Source: CAG-791 sp045113775 (lineage in GTDB: Bacteria > Bacillota > Clostridia > Lachnospirales > Lachnospiraceae). From it: a stretch of DNA of 32,564 nt. Under the pieces are notes generated by a model, which was given only the letters and a program-made list of their open reading frames with translations, was not told the DNA's origin and made no database searches. Below, piece after piece: positions 15,701 to 22,677 of the stretch (position 1 is its first letter; every line of letters begins with the position of its first letter). The stretch spans positions 1-32,564 of the forward strand of contig JBGUJH010000165.1 in the NCBI GenBank assembly GCA_045113775.1, written 5' to 3'. The position numbers and the translations under genes are program-made.

Positions 15701-17311
15701 GATGCCAGGATCAACGTCAAACTGGTATCCGAGGCAGGAGTAGGCACCATCGCATCCGGCGTCGCGAAGGCGGGTGCACAGGTGATCCTGATCTCGGGTT
15801 ATGACGGAGGAACCGGCGCGGCGCCCGGAAGCTCCATACACAACGCAGGGCTTCCCTGGGAACTGGGCCTCACAGAGGCGCACAGGTGCCTGACAGAAAA
15901 CGGTCTGCGCGACAGAGTCGTCCTGGAGACAGACGGCAAGCTGATGAGCGGCAGGGACGTGGCCATCGCGGCGCTTCTCGGCGCGGAGGAGTTCGGATTT
16001 GCGACAGCCCCGCTGGTGTGCCTCGGCTGCATGATGATGCGCGTCTGCTCCAAAGATACCTGCCCTGTCGGCATCGCGACGCAGAACAAAAAGCTGCGCA
16101 GCTGCTTCAAGGGAAAACCTGAATATGTCAGCCGCTTCATGTTCTTTATTGCGGAGCAGGTCCGCGAGATCATGGCGCAGCTCGGTTTCCGCAGTATGGC
16201 GGAGATGACCGGCAGGAGCGACTGCCTGCGGGTGAGAAAAGAGCTCATCACAGACAGGGCCTTTAAGGTAGATATGCGCCTGATTCTTGGAGACAGCCCC
16301 ATGCCGGTACTCTCACAAGCTGACAGGGAGAGCGGAAATTACGGGCTCTACGCGCCCAAGAACCTCTACGATTTTGAGCTGGAGAAGACGCCGGATCTGG
16401 CAGTACTGCTGCCTGCATTCGAAGAGGGGCTGGCGCAGCTCGCTGGAGGCAAGGGAAAGCCGACCTCTAGGGTAGTTTGTACCTCGGATAAGGCGACCTC
16501 TGGGGTAGTTTGTTCATTCGAGACTTCCCTAAAGGTGTCGTCCACGGACAGAGCTTTCGGGACGATATTCGGCTCGGAGATCACAAAGAGGTTCGGAGGG
16601 AGCCTGTCAGAAGATACATTTGTCGTCCATGCACAGGGCGGCGGCGGACAGTCATTTGGCGCGTTCCTTCCCAAGGGAGTAACGATCAGGCTCACGGGAG
16701 ACGCCAACGACGGCTTCGGAAAAGGCCTCTCGGGAGGAAAGCTCGTACTGGTGCCCGACCCGAAGAGCAGGTTTGACGCAAGTCAAAATATCATTGTCGG
16801 AAATGTAGCTCTGTACGGCGCAACGGAAGGAAAGGCGTTCATAAACGGTATTGCGGGAGAGCGATTCTGCGTCCGCAATTCCGGTGCGATCGCAGTCGCG
16901 GAGGGCTGCGGCGACCACGGCCTGGAATACATGACCGGAGGACGTGCTGTGATCCTGGGAAGGACGGGAAAGAACTTTGCGGCGGGCATGAGCGGCGGGA
17001 TCGCCTATGTGCTGGATCAGGACCACAGCCTGTACAGAAGGATCAATAAAGACATGGTCTCGATCCAGGAACTGTCAGAGAAATACGATATTGCGGAGCT
17101 CGGCGATATTTTGGCTGAGTATGTCGCAAGTACGGGATCAGAGCTCGGACGGAAGATCCTGGACGACTATGAGGCGTACATTCCTTTCTTCAAGAAAGTC
17201 GTGCCGCTTGATTACCAGAGGATGCTCACTGCGATAGGAAAATACGAAGAACAGGGAATTCCTCACGACAAAGCGGTACTGGAAGCCTTTCGGGAAGTTA
17301 CAAATTCATGA
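12707..17311 (+). CDS. gltB: Glutamate synthase large subunit (GOGAT alpha)
   Basis: 1534 residues. It starts MWYQQEHDACGIG, so Cys10 is the amidotransferase nucleophile exposed after cleavage of nine residues; a CGAGGA precedes the ATG. Domains in order are a class II glutaminase (about 10-420), a central domain, an FMN-binding synthase barrel (about 830-1210) with GEGGELRERFG and GYDGGTGAAPGSS, the [3Fe-4S] cysteines C1108, C1114 and C1119 in GCMMMRVCSKDTCPVG, and the C-terminal beta-helix with GQSFGAFLPKGVTIRL and GKGLSGGKLVLVP. It converts 2-oxoglutarate and glutamine to two glutamates, with electrons from GltD. Residues about 1252-1271 (PTSRVVCTSDKATSGVVCS) are encoded by two repeat copies in the linker before the beta-helix. 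They add two cysteines not expected in the family. Confidence 0.97.
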   Translation: MWYQQEHDACGIGSIVNIDGRKDHKVLDDALHIVEKLEHRAGKDATGEVGDGVGILTQISHKFFKKAAAKSGIDKVAKSEEGDYGVGMFFLPQNTLRRTLAKRMFEVITQKEGMEVLGWRDVPVHEEILGKAAVDCMPCISQCFIGRPEGVQKGIDFDRRLYVVRREFEQSSEDTYICSLSSRTIVYKGMFLVGQLRRFYDDLQDENYEAAIAIVHSRFSTNTTPSWHRAHPYRMIAHNGEINTIRGNIDRMLAREETMTSPVMQDDIDKIFPVVDRSGSDSAMLDNTLEFLYMNGMPLALAMMVIIPEPWKHNTFMSEDKKDFYHYYATMMEPWDGPAAILFSDGEVLGATLDRNGLRPSRYYITDDNRLILSSEVGVLDIAPESIVKKARLEPGRILLVDTKQKRIISDEECKTYYAGRSPYGEWLDRNLLHLKRLAIPNRKIPVHSQQVRDRLYKVFGYTYEDVKDQIMPMAENGVEPTLSMGHDAPLAVLSKAHQLLFNYFKQLFAQVTNPPIDSLREKIVTDTTVYIGSDGDLLREKSGNCTVLEVDNPILTGVDLLKIRSLDRPGFKAQTISLLFYKNTSLERALDQLNIAVDRAAAAGSNILILSDRGVDENHVPIPSLLAVSSVEQHLVLTKKRTAVSLILESGEPRDVHQIATLLGFGARAVNPYLAHECIGELIELGILDKDYHTAVEDYDHALLYGVVKIAAKMGISTLQSYQSARIFEAIGLGKDVIDRYFAGTVSRVGGIGIGEIEEGVAFRHDHAFDPLGLGVDETLDSVGFHYLRSGRDKEDHMYSPETIITLQRAVREDSYERFRAYTDLVDDAGRPHTLRGLLEFVPAGDAVPLNEVEPADDIVKHFKTGAMSYGSLSAEAHETLAIAMNSIGARSNTGEGGELRERFGTEKNSKIKQVASGRFGVTSEYLCSAEEIQIKMAQGAKPGEGGHLPGKKVYPWVAETRFSTPGVALISPPPHHDIYSIEDLAQLIYDLKNANRDARINVKLVSEAGVGTIASGVAKAGAQVILISGYDGGTGAAPGSSIHNAGLPWELGLTEAHRCLTENGLRDRVVLETDGKLMSGRDVAIAALLGAEEFGFATAPLVCLGCMMMRVCSKDTCPVGIATQNKKLRSCFKGKPEYVSRFMFFIAEQVREIMAQLGFRSMAEMTGRSDCLRVRKELITDRAFKVDMRLILGDSPMPVLSQADRESGNYGLYAPKNLYDFELEKTPDLAVLLPAFEEGLAQLAGGKGKPTSRVVCTSDKATSGVVCSFETSLKVSSTDRAFGTIFGSEITKRFGGSLSEDTFVVHAQGGGGQSFGAFLPKGVTIRLTGDANDGFGKGLSGGKLVLVPDPKSRFDASQNIIVGNVALYGATEGKAFINGIAGERFCVRNSGAIAVAEGCGDHGLEYMTGGRAVILGRTGKNFAAGMSGGIAYVLDQDHSLYRRINKDMVSIQELSEKYDIAELGDILAEYVASTGSELGRKILDDYEAYIPFFKKVVPLDYQRMLTAIGKYEEQGIPHDKAVLEAFREVTNS
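16462..16515 (+). repeat. Two in-frame copies of the interspersed repeat inside gltB
   Basis: Copies at 16462-16482 (GACCTCTAGGGTAGTTTG then TAC) and 16495-16515 (GACCTCTGGGGTAGTTTG then TTC), period 33. Read in the gene's frame they give TSRVVC and TSGVVC. They lie in the variable linker between FMN barrel and beta-helix, where an insertion is least harmful. Confidence 0.92.
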
Positions 17312-17333
17312 GCTCATAGAATATGAGCTCATG
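17307..17333 (+). other. Perfect hairpin between gltB and gltD
   Basis: CATGAGCTCAT, loop AGAAT, ATGAGCTCATG: an 11-bp perfect stem that contains the gltB stop codon in its 5' arm. There is no T run. It could set relative expression by stabilising or processing the transcript between the two subunit genes; that role is inferred. Confidence 0.8.
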
Positions 17334-17367
17334 AGTGGAAGGAATACAAGTACGTGCGAGGTGCGTT

Positions 17368-18885
17368 ATGGGAAAAGCAACCGGATTTTTGGAATATGAA
17401 AGACAAAACAATATAGACAGAGAACCCTTAGAGAGGCTGTCAGATTATCAGGAGTTTCATCTGCCCCTCGGCGTGCGCGAGAGGAAAGAGCAGGGGGCGC
17501 GCTGCATGAACTGCGGCGTGCCCATGTGCCAGAGCGCGATGCGGCTTTCCGGCATGGTCACAGGATGTCCCCTCCACAACATGATCCCGGAGTGGAACGA
17601 CCAGGTTTATCTGGACCACCCCAGGCACGCGCTGTCAAGGCTCCTCAAGACCAGCAATTTCCCGGAGTTCACCGGGCGCGTCTGCCCGGCGCTCTGCGAG
17701 AAGGCCTGCATCTGCGGAATGAACGGCGAGCCGGTCACGATCCACGACAATGAGCTCTATATCATTGAGACGGCCTTCAGGAACGGATGGATGGAGCCGA
17801 GAATACCGCAGCACAGGAGCGGCAGGAAAGTGGCGGTCATCGGCAGCGGTCCCTCCGGGCTTGCAACGGCTGACCAGCTCAATCACAGAGGCCATCAGGT
17901 GACGGTTTTCGAGCGAGAAGACCGGATCGGCGGCCTTCTCATGTACGGGATCCCCAACATGAAGCTGGATAAGTCGGTCATCGACAGACGCAGGAAGCTG
18001 ATGGAAGAGGAGGGTGTGACTTTCAAGACCGGTGTAAACGTAGATGGCGAAGTCGCCGAAGAGATCCTCAGGGATTTTGACGCAGTAGTTCTGGCCTGCG
18101 GTGCCAAAAGAGCGAGACCCCTGACTGTAAAGATCACAGAGACGGCAGGCGCCGAATACGAGGAAAAGATACCCCAGAGGTCGGATCAGGTTCCGGGCGT
18201 GTACTTTGCCGTTGACTACCTCACGCAGAGCACCAAAAGAGTCCTGAGCGGCAGTAAAACCCGGCGAGGAGATGCCAAAGGTAAGCACGTCGTGGTCGTC
18301 GGCGGAGGAGATACCGGCAACGACTGCATCGGAACAGTCCTTCGCCAAGGTTGTGCCAGCGTGACGGCACTCGAGATGATGCCGGCGCCGCCCGTCGAAA
18401 GAACGGCGTCAAACCCCTGGCCGGAATGGCCTAAAGTTCTCAAAACGGATTACGGCCATCAGGAGGCGATCGCAAGGTTCGGGCATGATCCGCGCGTGTT
18501 CAGCACGACGGTCAAAGAATTGATCCTCCGAAAAGGAAAACTCTGGAAGATCAGAACTGTGCAGGTCCATTTCGCCGGAGGCAAGCTGGTCGAAAAGGAG
18601 GGTTCGGAGAAAGTCATTCCCTGCAGCCTGCTCCTCATCGCGGCGGGATTTTTGGGGTGCGAGCCCTACACGGCTGAGGCCTTCGGAGTGAATCTGACTC
18701 AGCGAGGCAATGTGGAGACTGCAGAAGGCCCTGACCACTACAGAACGAACGTGGACAAAGTCTTCACAGCCGGCGATATGCACAGAGGTCAGTCCCTGGT
18801 GGTCTGGAACATCGTGGAAGGCAGGGGCTGCGCGAGAGAAGTCGATGAGTTTTTAATGGGATATACTTCGCTGCGGGAGCAGTGA
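17368..18885 (+). CDS. gltD: Glutamate synthase small subunit (GOGAT beta)
   Basis: 505 residues from MGKATGFLEYERQ, the conserved start of this family; GAGGTG lies 5 bases upstream. An in-frame ATG at 17335 has no good ribosome site. The N-terminus has two Cys groups for [4Fe-4S] clusters (RCMNCGVPMC, later GCPLHN, and GRVCPALCEKACICG). These are followed by an FAD-binding VAVIGSGPSGLATADQL and an NADPH-binding HVVVVGGGDTGNDCIGT. The end, FTAGDMHRGQSLVVW, binds FAD. It passes electrons from NADPH to GltB. Around residues 266-272 the sequence KIPQRSD matches the repeat reading and is followed by the conserved VPGVYFAVDYLTQST, so the loop has probably taken up one copy. Confidence 0.96.
   Translation: MGKATGFLEYERQNNIDREPLERLSDYQEFHLPLGVRERKEQGARCMNCGVPMCQSAMRLSGMVTGCPLHNMIPEWNDQVYLDHPRHALSRLLKTSNFPEFTGRVCPALCEKACICGMNGEPVTIHDNELYIIETAFRNGWMEPRIPQHRSGRKVAVIGSGPSGLATADQLNHRGHQVTVFEREDRIGGLLMYGIPNMKLDKSVIDRRRKLMEEEGVTFKTGVNVDGEVAEEILRDFDAVVLACGAKRARPLTVKITETAGAEYEEKIPQRSDQVPGVYFAVDYLTQSTKRVLSGSKTRRGDAKGKHVVVVGGGDTGNDCIGTVLRQGCASVTALEMMPAPPVERTASNPWPEWPKVLKTDYGHQEAIARFGHDPRVFSTTVKELILRKGKLWKIRTVQVHFAGGKLVEKEGSEKVIPCSLLLIAAGFLGCEPYTAEAFGVNLTQRGNVETAEGPDHYRTNVDKVFTAGDMHRGQSLVVWNIVEGRGCAREVDEFLMGYTSLREQ
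18163..18182 (-). repeat. Single in-frame repeat copy in gltD
   Basis: The 20 bases GAAAAGATACCCCAGAGGTC match the reverse-orientation core and are very close to the last pyrG copy (GAGATACCCCAGAGGTC). They encode KIPQRS in a surface loop between the nucleotide-binding halves, ahead of conserved PGVYFAVDYL. Confidence 0.65.
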
Positions 18886-18896
18886 CAAACGATACG

Positions 18897-18941
18897 GCAC
18901 AGCCCGGCGGACGCAGATACTGCCGGGCTGCGCCGCTGTGC
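18897..18941 (+). other. GC-rich hairpin between gltD and pyrG
   Basis: AGCCCGGC (18901-18908) pairs with GCCGGGCT (18922-18929), and an outer GCACAG/CTGTGC can pair in addition. There is no T run, so it is more likely a transcript-processing or stabilising element than a terminator. Confidence 0.6.
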
Positions 18942-18982
18942 GTACAGAAATGGTTCGAAAAGCGTTTCATAAGGAGGGAAAG

Positions 18983-20728
18983 ATGACAAAATACGTATTT
19001 GTGACCGGAGGAGTCGTCTCCGGACTGGGCAAAGGGATCACGGCGGCGTCGCTGGGCAGACTCCTCAAGGCGCGCGGCTATAAAGTGACCATGCAGAAAT
19101 TCGATCCCTACCTCAACATGGATCCCGGCACGATGAACCCGATCCAGCACGGGGAAGTGTTTGTGACTGACGACGGGACGGAGACGGACCTGGACCTGGG
19201 CCACTACGAGCGCTTCATCGACGAGAGCCTGGATCACAATTCCAACGTGACTTCGGGCAAAATATACTGGTCCGTACTGAACAAGGAGCGCCGGGGCGAT
19301 TACGGCGGCGGGACGGTGCAGGTCATCCCCCATGTCACCAACGAGATCAAGAGCCGGTTCTACGTGGAACCCCAGAGGTCGGGCAGCGACGAGGTACCTC
19401 AGAGGTCGGGCAGCGACGAGGTACCTCAGAGGTCGGTCGATGACCAGAGGTCGGCCGGCGACAAGGTACCTCAGAGGTCGGGTAACGGCGACGAGATACC
19501 CCAGAGGTCGGAGACCTCAATCGCCATAATAGAAGTTGGCGGCACCGTGGGAGATATCGAATCCCAGCCCATCTACGAGGCTATTCGCCAGTTCATGCAG
19601 GAAAAGCCCCAGGGGACCTGCTGCATGATCCACGTGACTCTCATGCCTTACCTTCACGGTTCGGAGGAACTCAAGACCAAGCCGACCCAGGCCAGTGTCC
19701 GCGAACTTCAGAGGATGGGAATCAGGGCAGACATCATCGTGTGCAGGTCCGAGTATAAGATTCCGCAGGCTATGAGGGACAAAATAGCGCTGTTCTGCAA
19801 CGTTCCTGTCACCCATGTCCTGGAGAATCTCAACGCGTCCTCAATCTATGAAGTCCCGCTAATGATGGAAGAGGAGCATCTGGCGGAGGTGGTCTGCGAC
19901 TGCCTGCGGATCCCCTGTCCGGAGCCGGATCTGTCCGACTGGAACCGGATTGTAAATGCGATGCGCAACCCCAAAGTAAAGGTCACGATCGCGCTGGTGG
20001 GAAAATATACACAGCTGCACGACTCCTATCTCAGTGTGGTGGAAGCGCTGCATCACGGAGGCTTTGCCAATGATGCGGAAGTAGAGATCAAATGGGTGGA
20101 TTCAGAAAAGATTGAAAAGGAACCCGAAAAGACCGCCGACATATTAAGCGGAATTGACGGGATAATCATTCCCGGAGGTTTTGGAAACCGGGGGACAGAA
20201 GGCATGATCCTGGCAGCTCAGTATGCCAGAGAGAACGCCATCCCTTTCCTCGGAATATGCCTCGGAATGCAGATGGCGCTGGTCGAGTTTGCCAGAAACG
20301 TGGTCGGCTGGAAGGACGCAAACAGCTCGGAACTGGATCCGAAGACGCCCCATCCCGTCATTGACCTGATGCCGGAACAAGCCGGAGTCACGCAGCTGGG
20401 CGGAACGATGCGCCTGGGCGCGTATCCCTGCGAACTCGTAGATGGAACGCTGGCACACAGGCTCTACGGGGAGACAAAGATTTGGGAGAGACACCGCCAC
20501 CGCTACGAAGTGAACAATGAGATGAGAGAGGAACTTGCTGCCGCAGGACTCACCTTCTCCGGAATCTCACCGGACGGCAGGATCGTAGAAATGATTGAAC
20601 GGAGCGCCCATCCATATTATATTGGAACACAGGGACATCCCGAGTTTAAGTCCAGGCCCAATCGCGCGCACCCGCTCTTTGCGGGTCTTGTGAGGGCTGC
20701 AGTTGACAGGAAAGAAAGCATGCAATAA
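18983..20728 (+). CDS. pyrG: CTP synthase with a repeat-rich insertion
   Basis: 581 residues from MTKYVFVTGGVVSGLGKGI behind AAGGAGGG; an open upstream ATG at 18938 lacks homology. The N-terminal synthetase domain has the P-loop GGVVSGLGKGITAASLG and GEVFVTDDGTETDLDLGHYE. The C-terminal glutaminase has the nucleophile in LGICLGMQ and the pair HPEF. The enzyme makes CTP from UTP with glutamine nitrogen. Between VTNEIKSRFYVE and IAIIEVGGTVGDIES lies a stretch of about 50 residues (130-179) made of PQRSGSDEV-type repeats, where E. coli PyrG has only about ten residues. All repeat intervals are multiples of three. The site is a surface loop in the synthetase domain; whether it alters activity or tetramer formation is unknown. 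It lies in the gltB-gltD-pyrG-glnA run. Confidence 0.96.
   Translation: MTKYVFVTGGVVSGLGKGITAASLGRLLKARGYKVTMQKFDPYLNMDPGTMNPIQHGEVFVTDDGTETDLDLGHYERFIDESLDHNSNVTSGKIYWSVLNKERRGDYGGGTVQVIPHVTNEIKSRFYVEPQRSGSDEVPQRSGSDEVPQRSVDDQRSAGDKVPQRSGNGDEIPQRSETSIAIIEVGGTVGDIESQPIYEAIRQFMQEKPQGTCCMIHVTLMPYLHGSEELKTKPTQASVRELQRMGIRADIIVCRSEYKIPQAMRDKIALFCNVPVTHVLENLNASSIYEVPLMMEEEHLAEVVCDCLRIPCPEPDLSDWNRIVNAMRNPKVKVTIALVGKYTQLHDSYLSVVEALHHGGFANDAEVEIKWVDSEKIEKEPEKTADILSGIDGIIIPGGFGNRGTEGMILAAQYARENAIPFLGICLGMQMALVEFARNVVGWKDANSSELDPKTPHPVIDLMPEQAGVTQLGGTMRLGAYPCELVDGTLAHRLYGETKIWERHRHRYEVNNEMREELAAAGLTFSGISPDGRIVEMIERSAHPYYIGTQGHPEFKSRPNRAHPLFAGLVRAAVDRKESMQ
19370..19519 (-). repeat. Six in-frame repeat cores inside pyrG
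   Basis: CAGAGGTC occurs with starts at 19373, 19400, 19427, 19445, 19472 and 19502 (steps 27, 27, 18, 27, 30). Each reads QRS in the gene's frame, mostly as PQRSGSDEV or close variants. The array ends with GAGGTCGGAGACCTC, a small palindrome that turns into the opposite orientation. It looks like one insertion followed by local tandem expansion with frame kept by selection. Confidence 0.92.
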
Positions 20729-20780
20729 GTCAGGAGTTCTCCTGATGAGCAGTGCAAATAGAGAAAAGGTAGGAATAATA

Positions 20781-22007
20781 ATGCGCAGTTACAGTGAAAT
20801 CCATGAGTTTATAGAAGAGAATGATGTTGAGTTTATAAGGCTGGCATATTTTGACGTGTTCGGAACGCAGAAGAATATCGCGATCATGTCCGGGGAGCTG
20901 GAGAGAGCGATGAAGTACGGAATCTCCATTGATGGAGCGGCGGTCGCGGGATTTGACGCGGATATCCGGAGCGACCTCTTCCTGAGGCCTGACCCCTCTA
21001 CGATCTCGATTGTCCCCTGGAGGCCCGCGGACGGAAGAGTCTGCCGCATGTTCTGCGACATCGTCTATCCGGACGGGACGCCTTTCGAGCGGGATACCCG
21101 CTATATGCTGAAAAAAGCGATACAGGAAGCGAGATCCAAAGGATTTGAAGTAAAATTCGGCCCGGAAGTAGAGTTCTACGTATTCCGTCAGGATGAGCGC
21201 GGCCGCAAGACGGACATCCCGATCGATCAGGCCGGCTATATGGACGTGGATCCCCTGGACGCGGGCGAGAACCTGCGCAGGGACATCTGCTATGCGCTGG
21301 TGGAGATGGGGATCACGCCTGAATCTTCTCATCACGAACAGGGACCCGGTCAGATGGAGATCGATTTCCGTTACGGTGATCCGCTGACGGCCGCAGATAA
21401 CACGTCTACTTTCAAGTGGGCGGTGCGCAGTATCTGCGCGGCGGACGGCTATGCGGCTGATTTCTCGCCCAAGCCTCTTTCCGACAAGCCCGGCAATGGC
21501 ATGCACCTCAACATATCGGTGCACCGCATTCACGAAGAAGACAATCCGGCAGACCTGGACGCTTTCATGGCCGGAATCCTCAAGTATATTCGAGAGATCA
21601 CACTGTTCCTGAACCCCTCGGAGCAGTCCTACTGGCGGTTTGGCCGCATGGAGGCGCCGCGCTATATCAGCTGGTCGAAACAGAACCGCTCCCAGCTCAT
21701 CCGCGTTCCGGCAGACCCTTCCGGCCGCAGGAGGATCGAACTTCGATCGCCGGATCCGCTGGCCAACCCTTATCTGGCTTTTGCCCTGCTGATCTACGCG
21801 GGACTGGAGGGAATCAGCCAAAATATGACTCCGCCGCAGTCAATAGAAGCAAATCTATACAGAGAAGACCCTGCACTGATGCGCGGTTTGGAGCAGCTTC
21901 CCGCATCGAAGCAGGAGGCAATGCAATGCGCGATGGAGAGCGAGCTGATCAGGCACCACGTTCCGAAATCGTGCCTGGAGGCATATGTATATGAAGGGAA
22001 GAAGTAA
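20781..22007 (+). CDS. glnA: Glutamine synthetase, type I family (GlnA)
   Basis: 408 residues from MRSYSEIHEFIEENDVEFIR; AGGTAGGA precedes the ATG, and the upstream open frame overlaps the pyrG end and has no homology. GSI motifs are present: GPEVEFYVF, HHEQGPGQMEIDFRYGDPLTAADN (metal and glutamate site), NGMHLNIS, NRSQLIRVP and RRIELRSPDPLANPYLAFAL. It is slightly shorter than classic GSI (about 440), with a reduced C-terminus and SYWRFGRMEAPRYISW where most have SYKRLVPGYEAP. It may therefore be a divergent GSI with modified properties. It overlaps the ANTAR gene, the arrangement known for glnA-nitR in solvent-forming clostridia. It could double as the nitrogen sensor for that regulator; this is inferred. 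Confidence 0.88.
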   Translation: MRSYSEIHEFIEENDVEFIRLAYFDVFGTQKNIAIMSGELERAMKYGISIDGAAVAGFDADIRSDLFLRPDPSTISIVPWRPADGRVCRMFCDIVYPDGTPFERDTRYMLKKAIQEARSKGFEVKFGPEVEFYVFRQDERGRKTDIPIDQAGYMDVDPLDAGENLRRDICYALVEMGITPESSHHEQGPGQMEIDFRYGDPLTAADNTSTFKWAVRSICAADGYAADFSPKPLSDKPGNGMHLNISVHRIHEEDNPADLDAFMAGILKYIREITLFLNPSEQSYWRFGRMEAPRYISWSKQNRSQLIRVPADPSGRRRIELRSPDPLANPYLAFALLIYAGLEGISQNMTPPQSIEANLYREDPALMRGLEQLPASKQEAMQCAMESELIRHHVPKSCLEAYVYEGKK

Positions 22008-22599
22008 GACCTGTTATTGTCTGGCCGCGGCCGGCAAGGAGGATAATGTCCTGCTGCTCCGGCAGATCCTCCGGGGTGTTACCGCTGCCGGACAGATCCA
22101 GGTCCGCCAGGCTCTCACCCTCGAACAGGTCAGGCGCGGCGTGACGGGAGCGGGAGCCCAGGCGCCGGCGGATCTGCTGATCGCCGCCATGCCGCTCAGC
22201 GACGGAGCCGGCGTGGAAGGTATCATTGATGTGGCGCAGAGAAATCCGCAGCTCATGACCATTCTAATGGTCAGGCAGGAGGCTTTCGAACAGGTGACTT
22301 ACCAGTGCCGAAGCCTTCCGGTCTTTGTCGTGGCAATGCCTTTTAAGCGGCAGGTGCTGGCGGAAGCGGCTTCATTCATGCTTCGAATGAGCACAGTCAT
22401 GGCAGATAAGGACAAGGAACTCGCGCGCCTCAGAAAGAGCCTGAGTGAGACCAGGATCATAACGCGCGCCAAGATCCATCTGATGCAGACAAAGCAGATG
22501 ACTGAGGAAGAGGCGCACTATTATCTCGAGAAAGAAGCCATGGACAGGAGCCTTTCCAAGAAAGAAGTGGCGGAGGAGATCCTGCAGTCATTGGAATGA
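21991..22599 (+). CDS. ANTAR-domain RNA-binding antiterminator with pseudo-receiver (NitR-like)
   Basis: The start at 21991 is chosen because GGAGG (21977-21981) is 9 bases away; an ATG at 21985 is too close to it. It overlaps the end of glnA by 17 bases, so translation is probably coupled. Residues 1 to about 125 resemble a receiver domain, but the phospho-acceptor Asp is replaced (DLLIAAMPLSDG has Ala where receivers have Asp), so it should not be phosphorylated. A coiled coil (about 125-150, DKDKELARLRKSLSETR) leads to the C-terminal ANTAR domain: TRIITRAKIHLMQTKQ, MTEEEAHYYLEKEAMDRS, KKEVAEEILQSLE. ANTAR proteins dimerise through the coiled coil and bind paired hexaloop RNA hairpins to prevent termination. 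Such hairpins occur in four leaders in this window. Confidence 0.9.
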   Translation: MKGRSKTCYCLAAAGKEDNVLLLRQILRGVTAAGQIQVRQALTLEQVRRGVTGAGAQAPADLLIAAMPLSDGAGVEGIIDVAQRNPQLMTILMVRQEAFEQVTYQCRSLPVFVVAMPFKRQVLAEAASFMLRMSTVMADKDKELARLRKSLSETRIITRAKIHLMQTKQMTEEEAHYYLEKEAMDRSLSKKEVAEEILQSLE

Positions 22600-22607
22600 T
22601 ATGAAAA

Positions 22608-22642
22608 ACAACACCTGCCGGAGCAGACCGGCAGGTGTTTCT
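22608..22642. terminator. Terminator between the ANTAR gene and hflX
   Basis: AACACCTGCCGG and CCGGCAGGTGTT form a 12-bp perfect stem with a short loop, followed by TTTCTT on the plus strand and preceded by AAAA, so it can serve both convergent units. Confidence 0.85.
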
Positions 22643-22677
22643 TATGATATATGGTAATTACTATAAGCGCCTTGGCC

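Noticed and set aside
18782..18800. CACAGAGGTCAGTCC in gltD resembles the repeat core.
   Set aside because: It codes HRGQSLVVW, part of the conserved FAD-binding end of GltD.
19370..19519. The regular repeats in pyrG could suggest a CRISPR array.
   Set aside because: Units are 18-30 bases with no unique spacers, they are in frame within a conserved enzyme, and no cas genes are present.
22027..22045. GGCAAGGAGGATAATG inside the ANTAR gene looks like a hexaloop 5' side or a ribosome site with an ATG.
   Set aside because: No pairing 3' stem exists; the ATG would be out of frame with the ANTAR protein, which is well supported from 21991.
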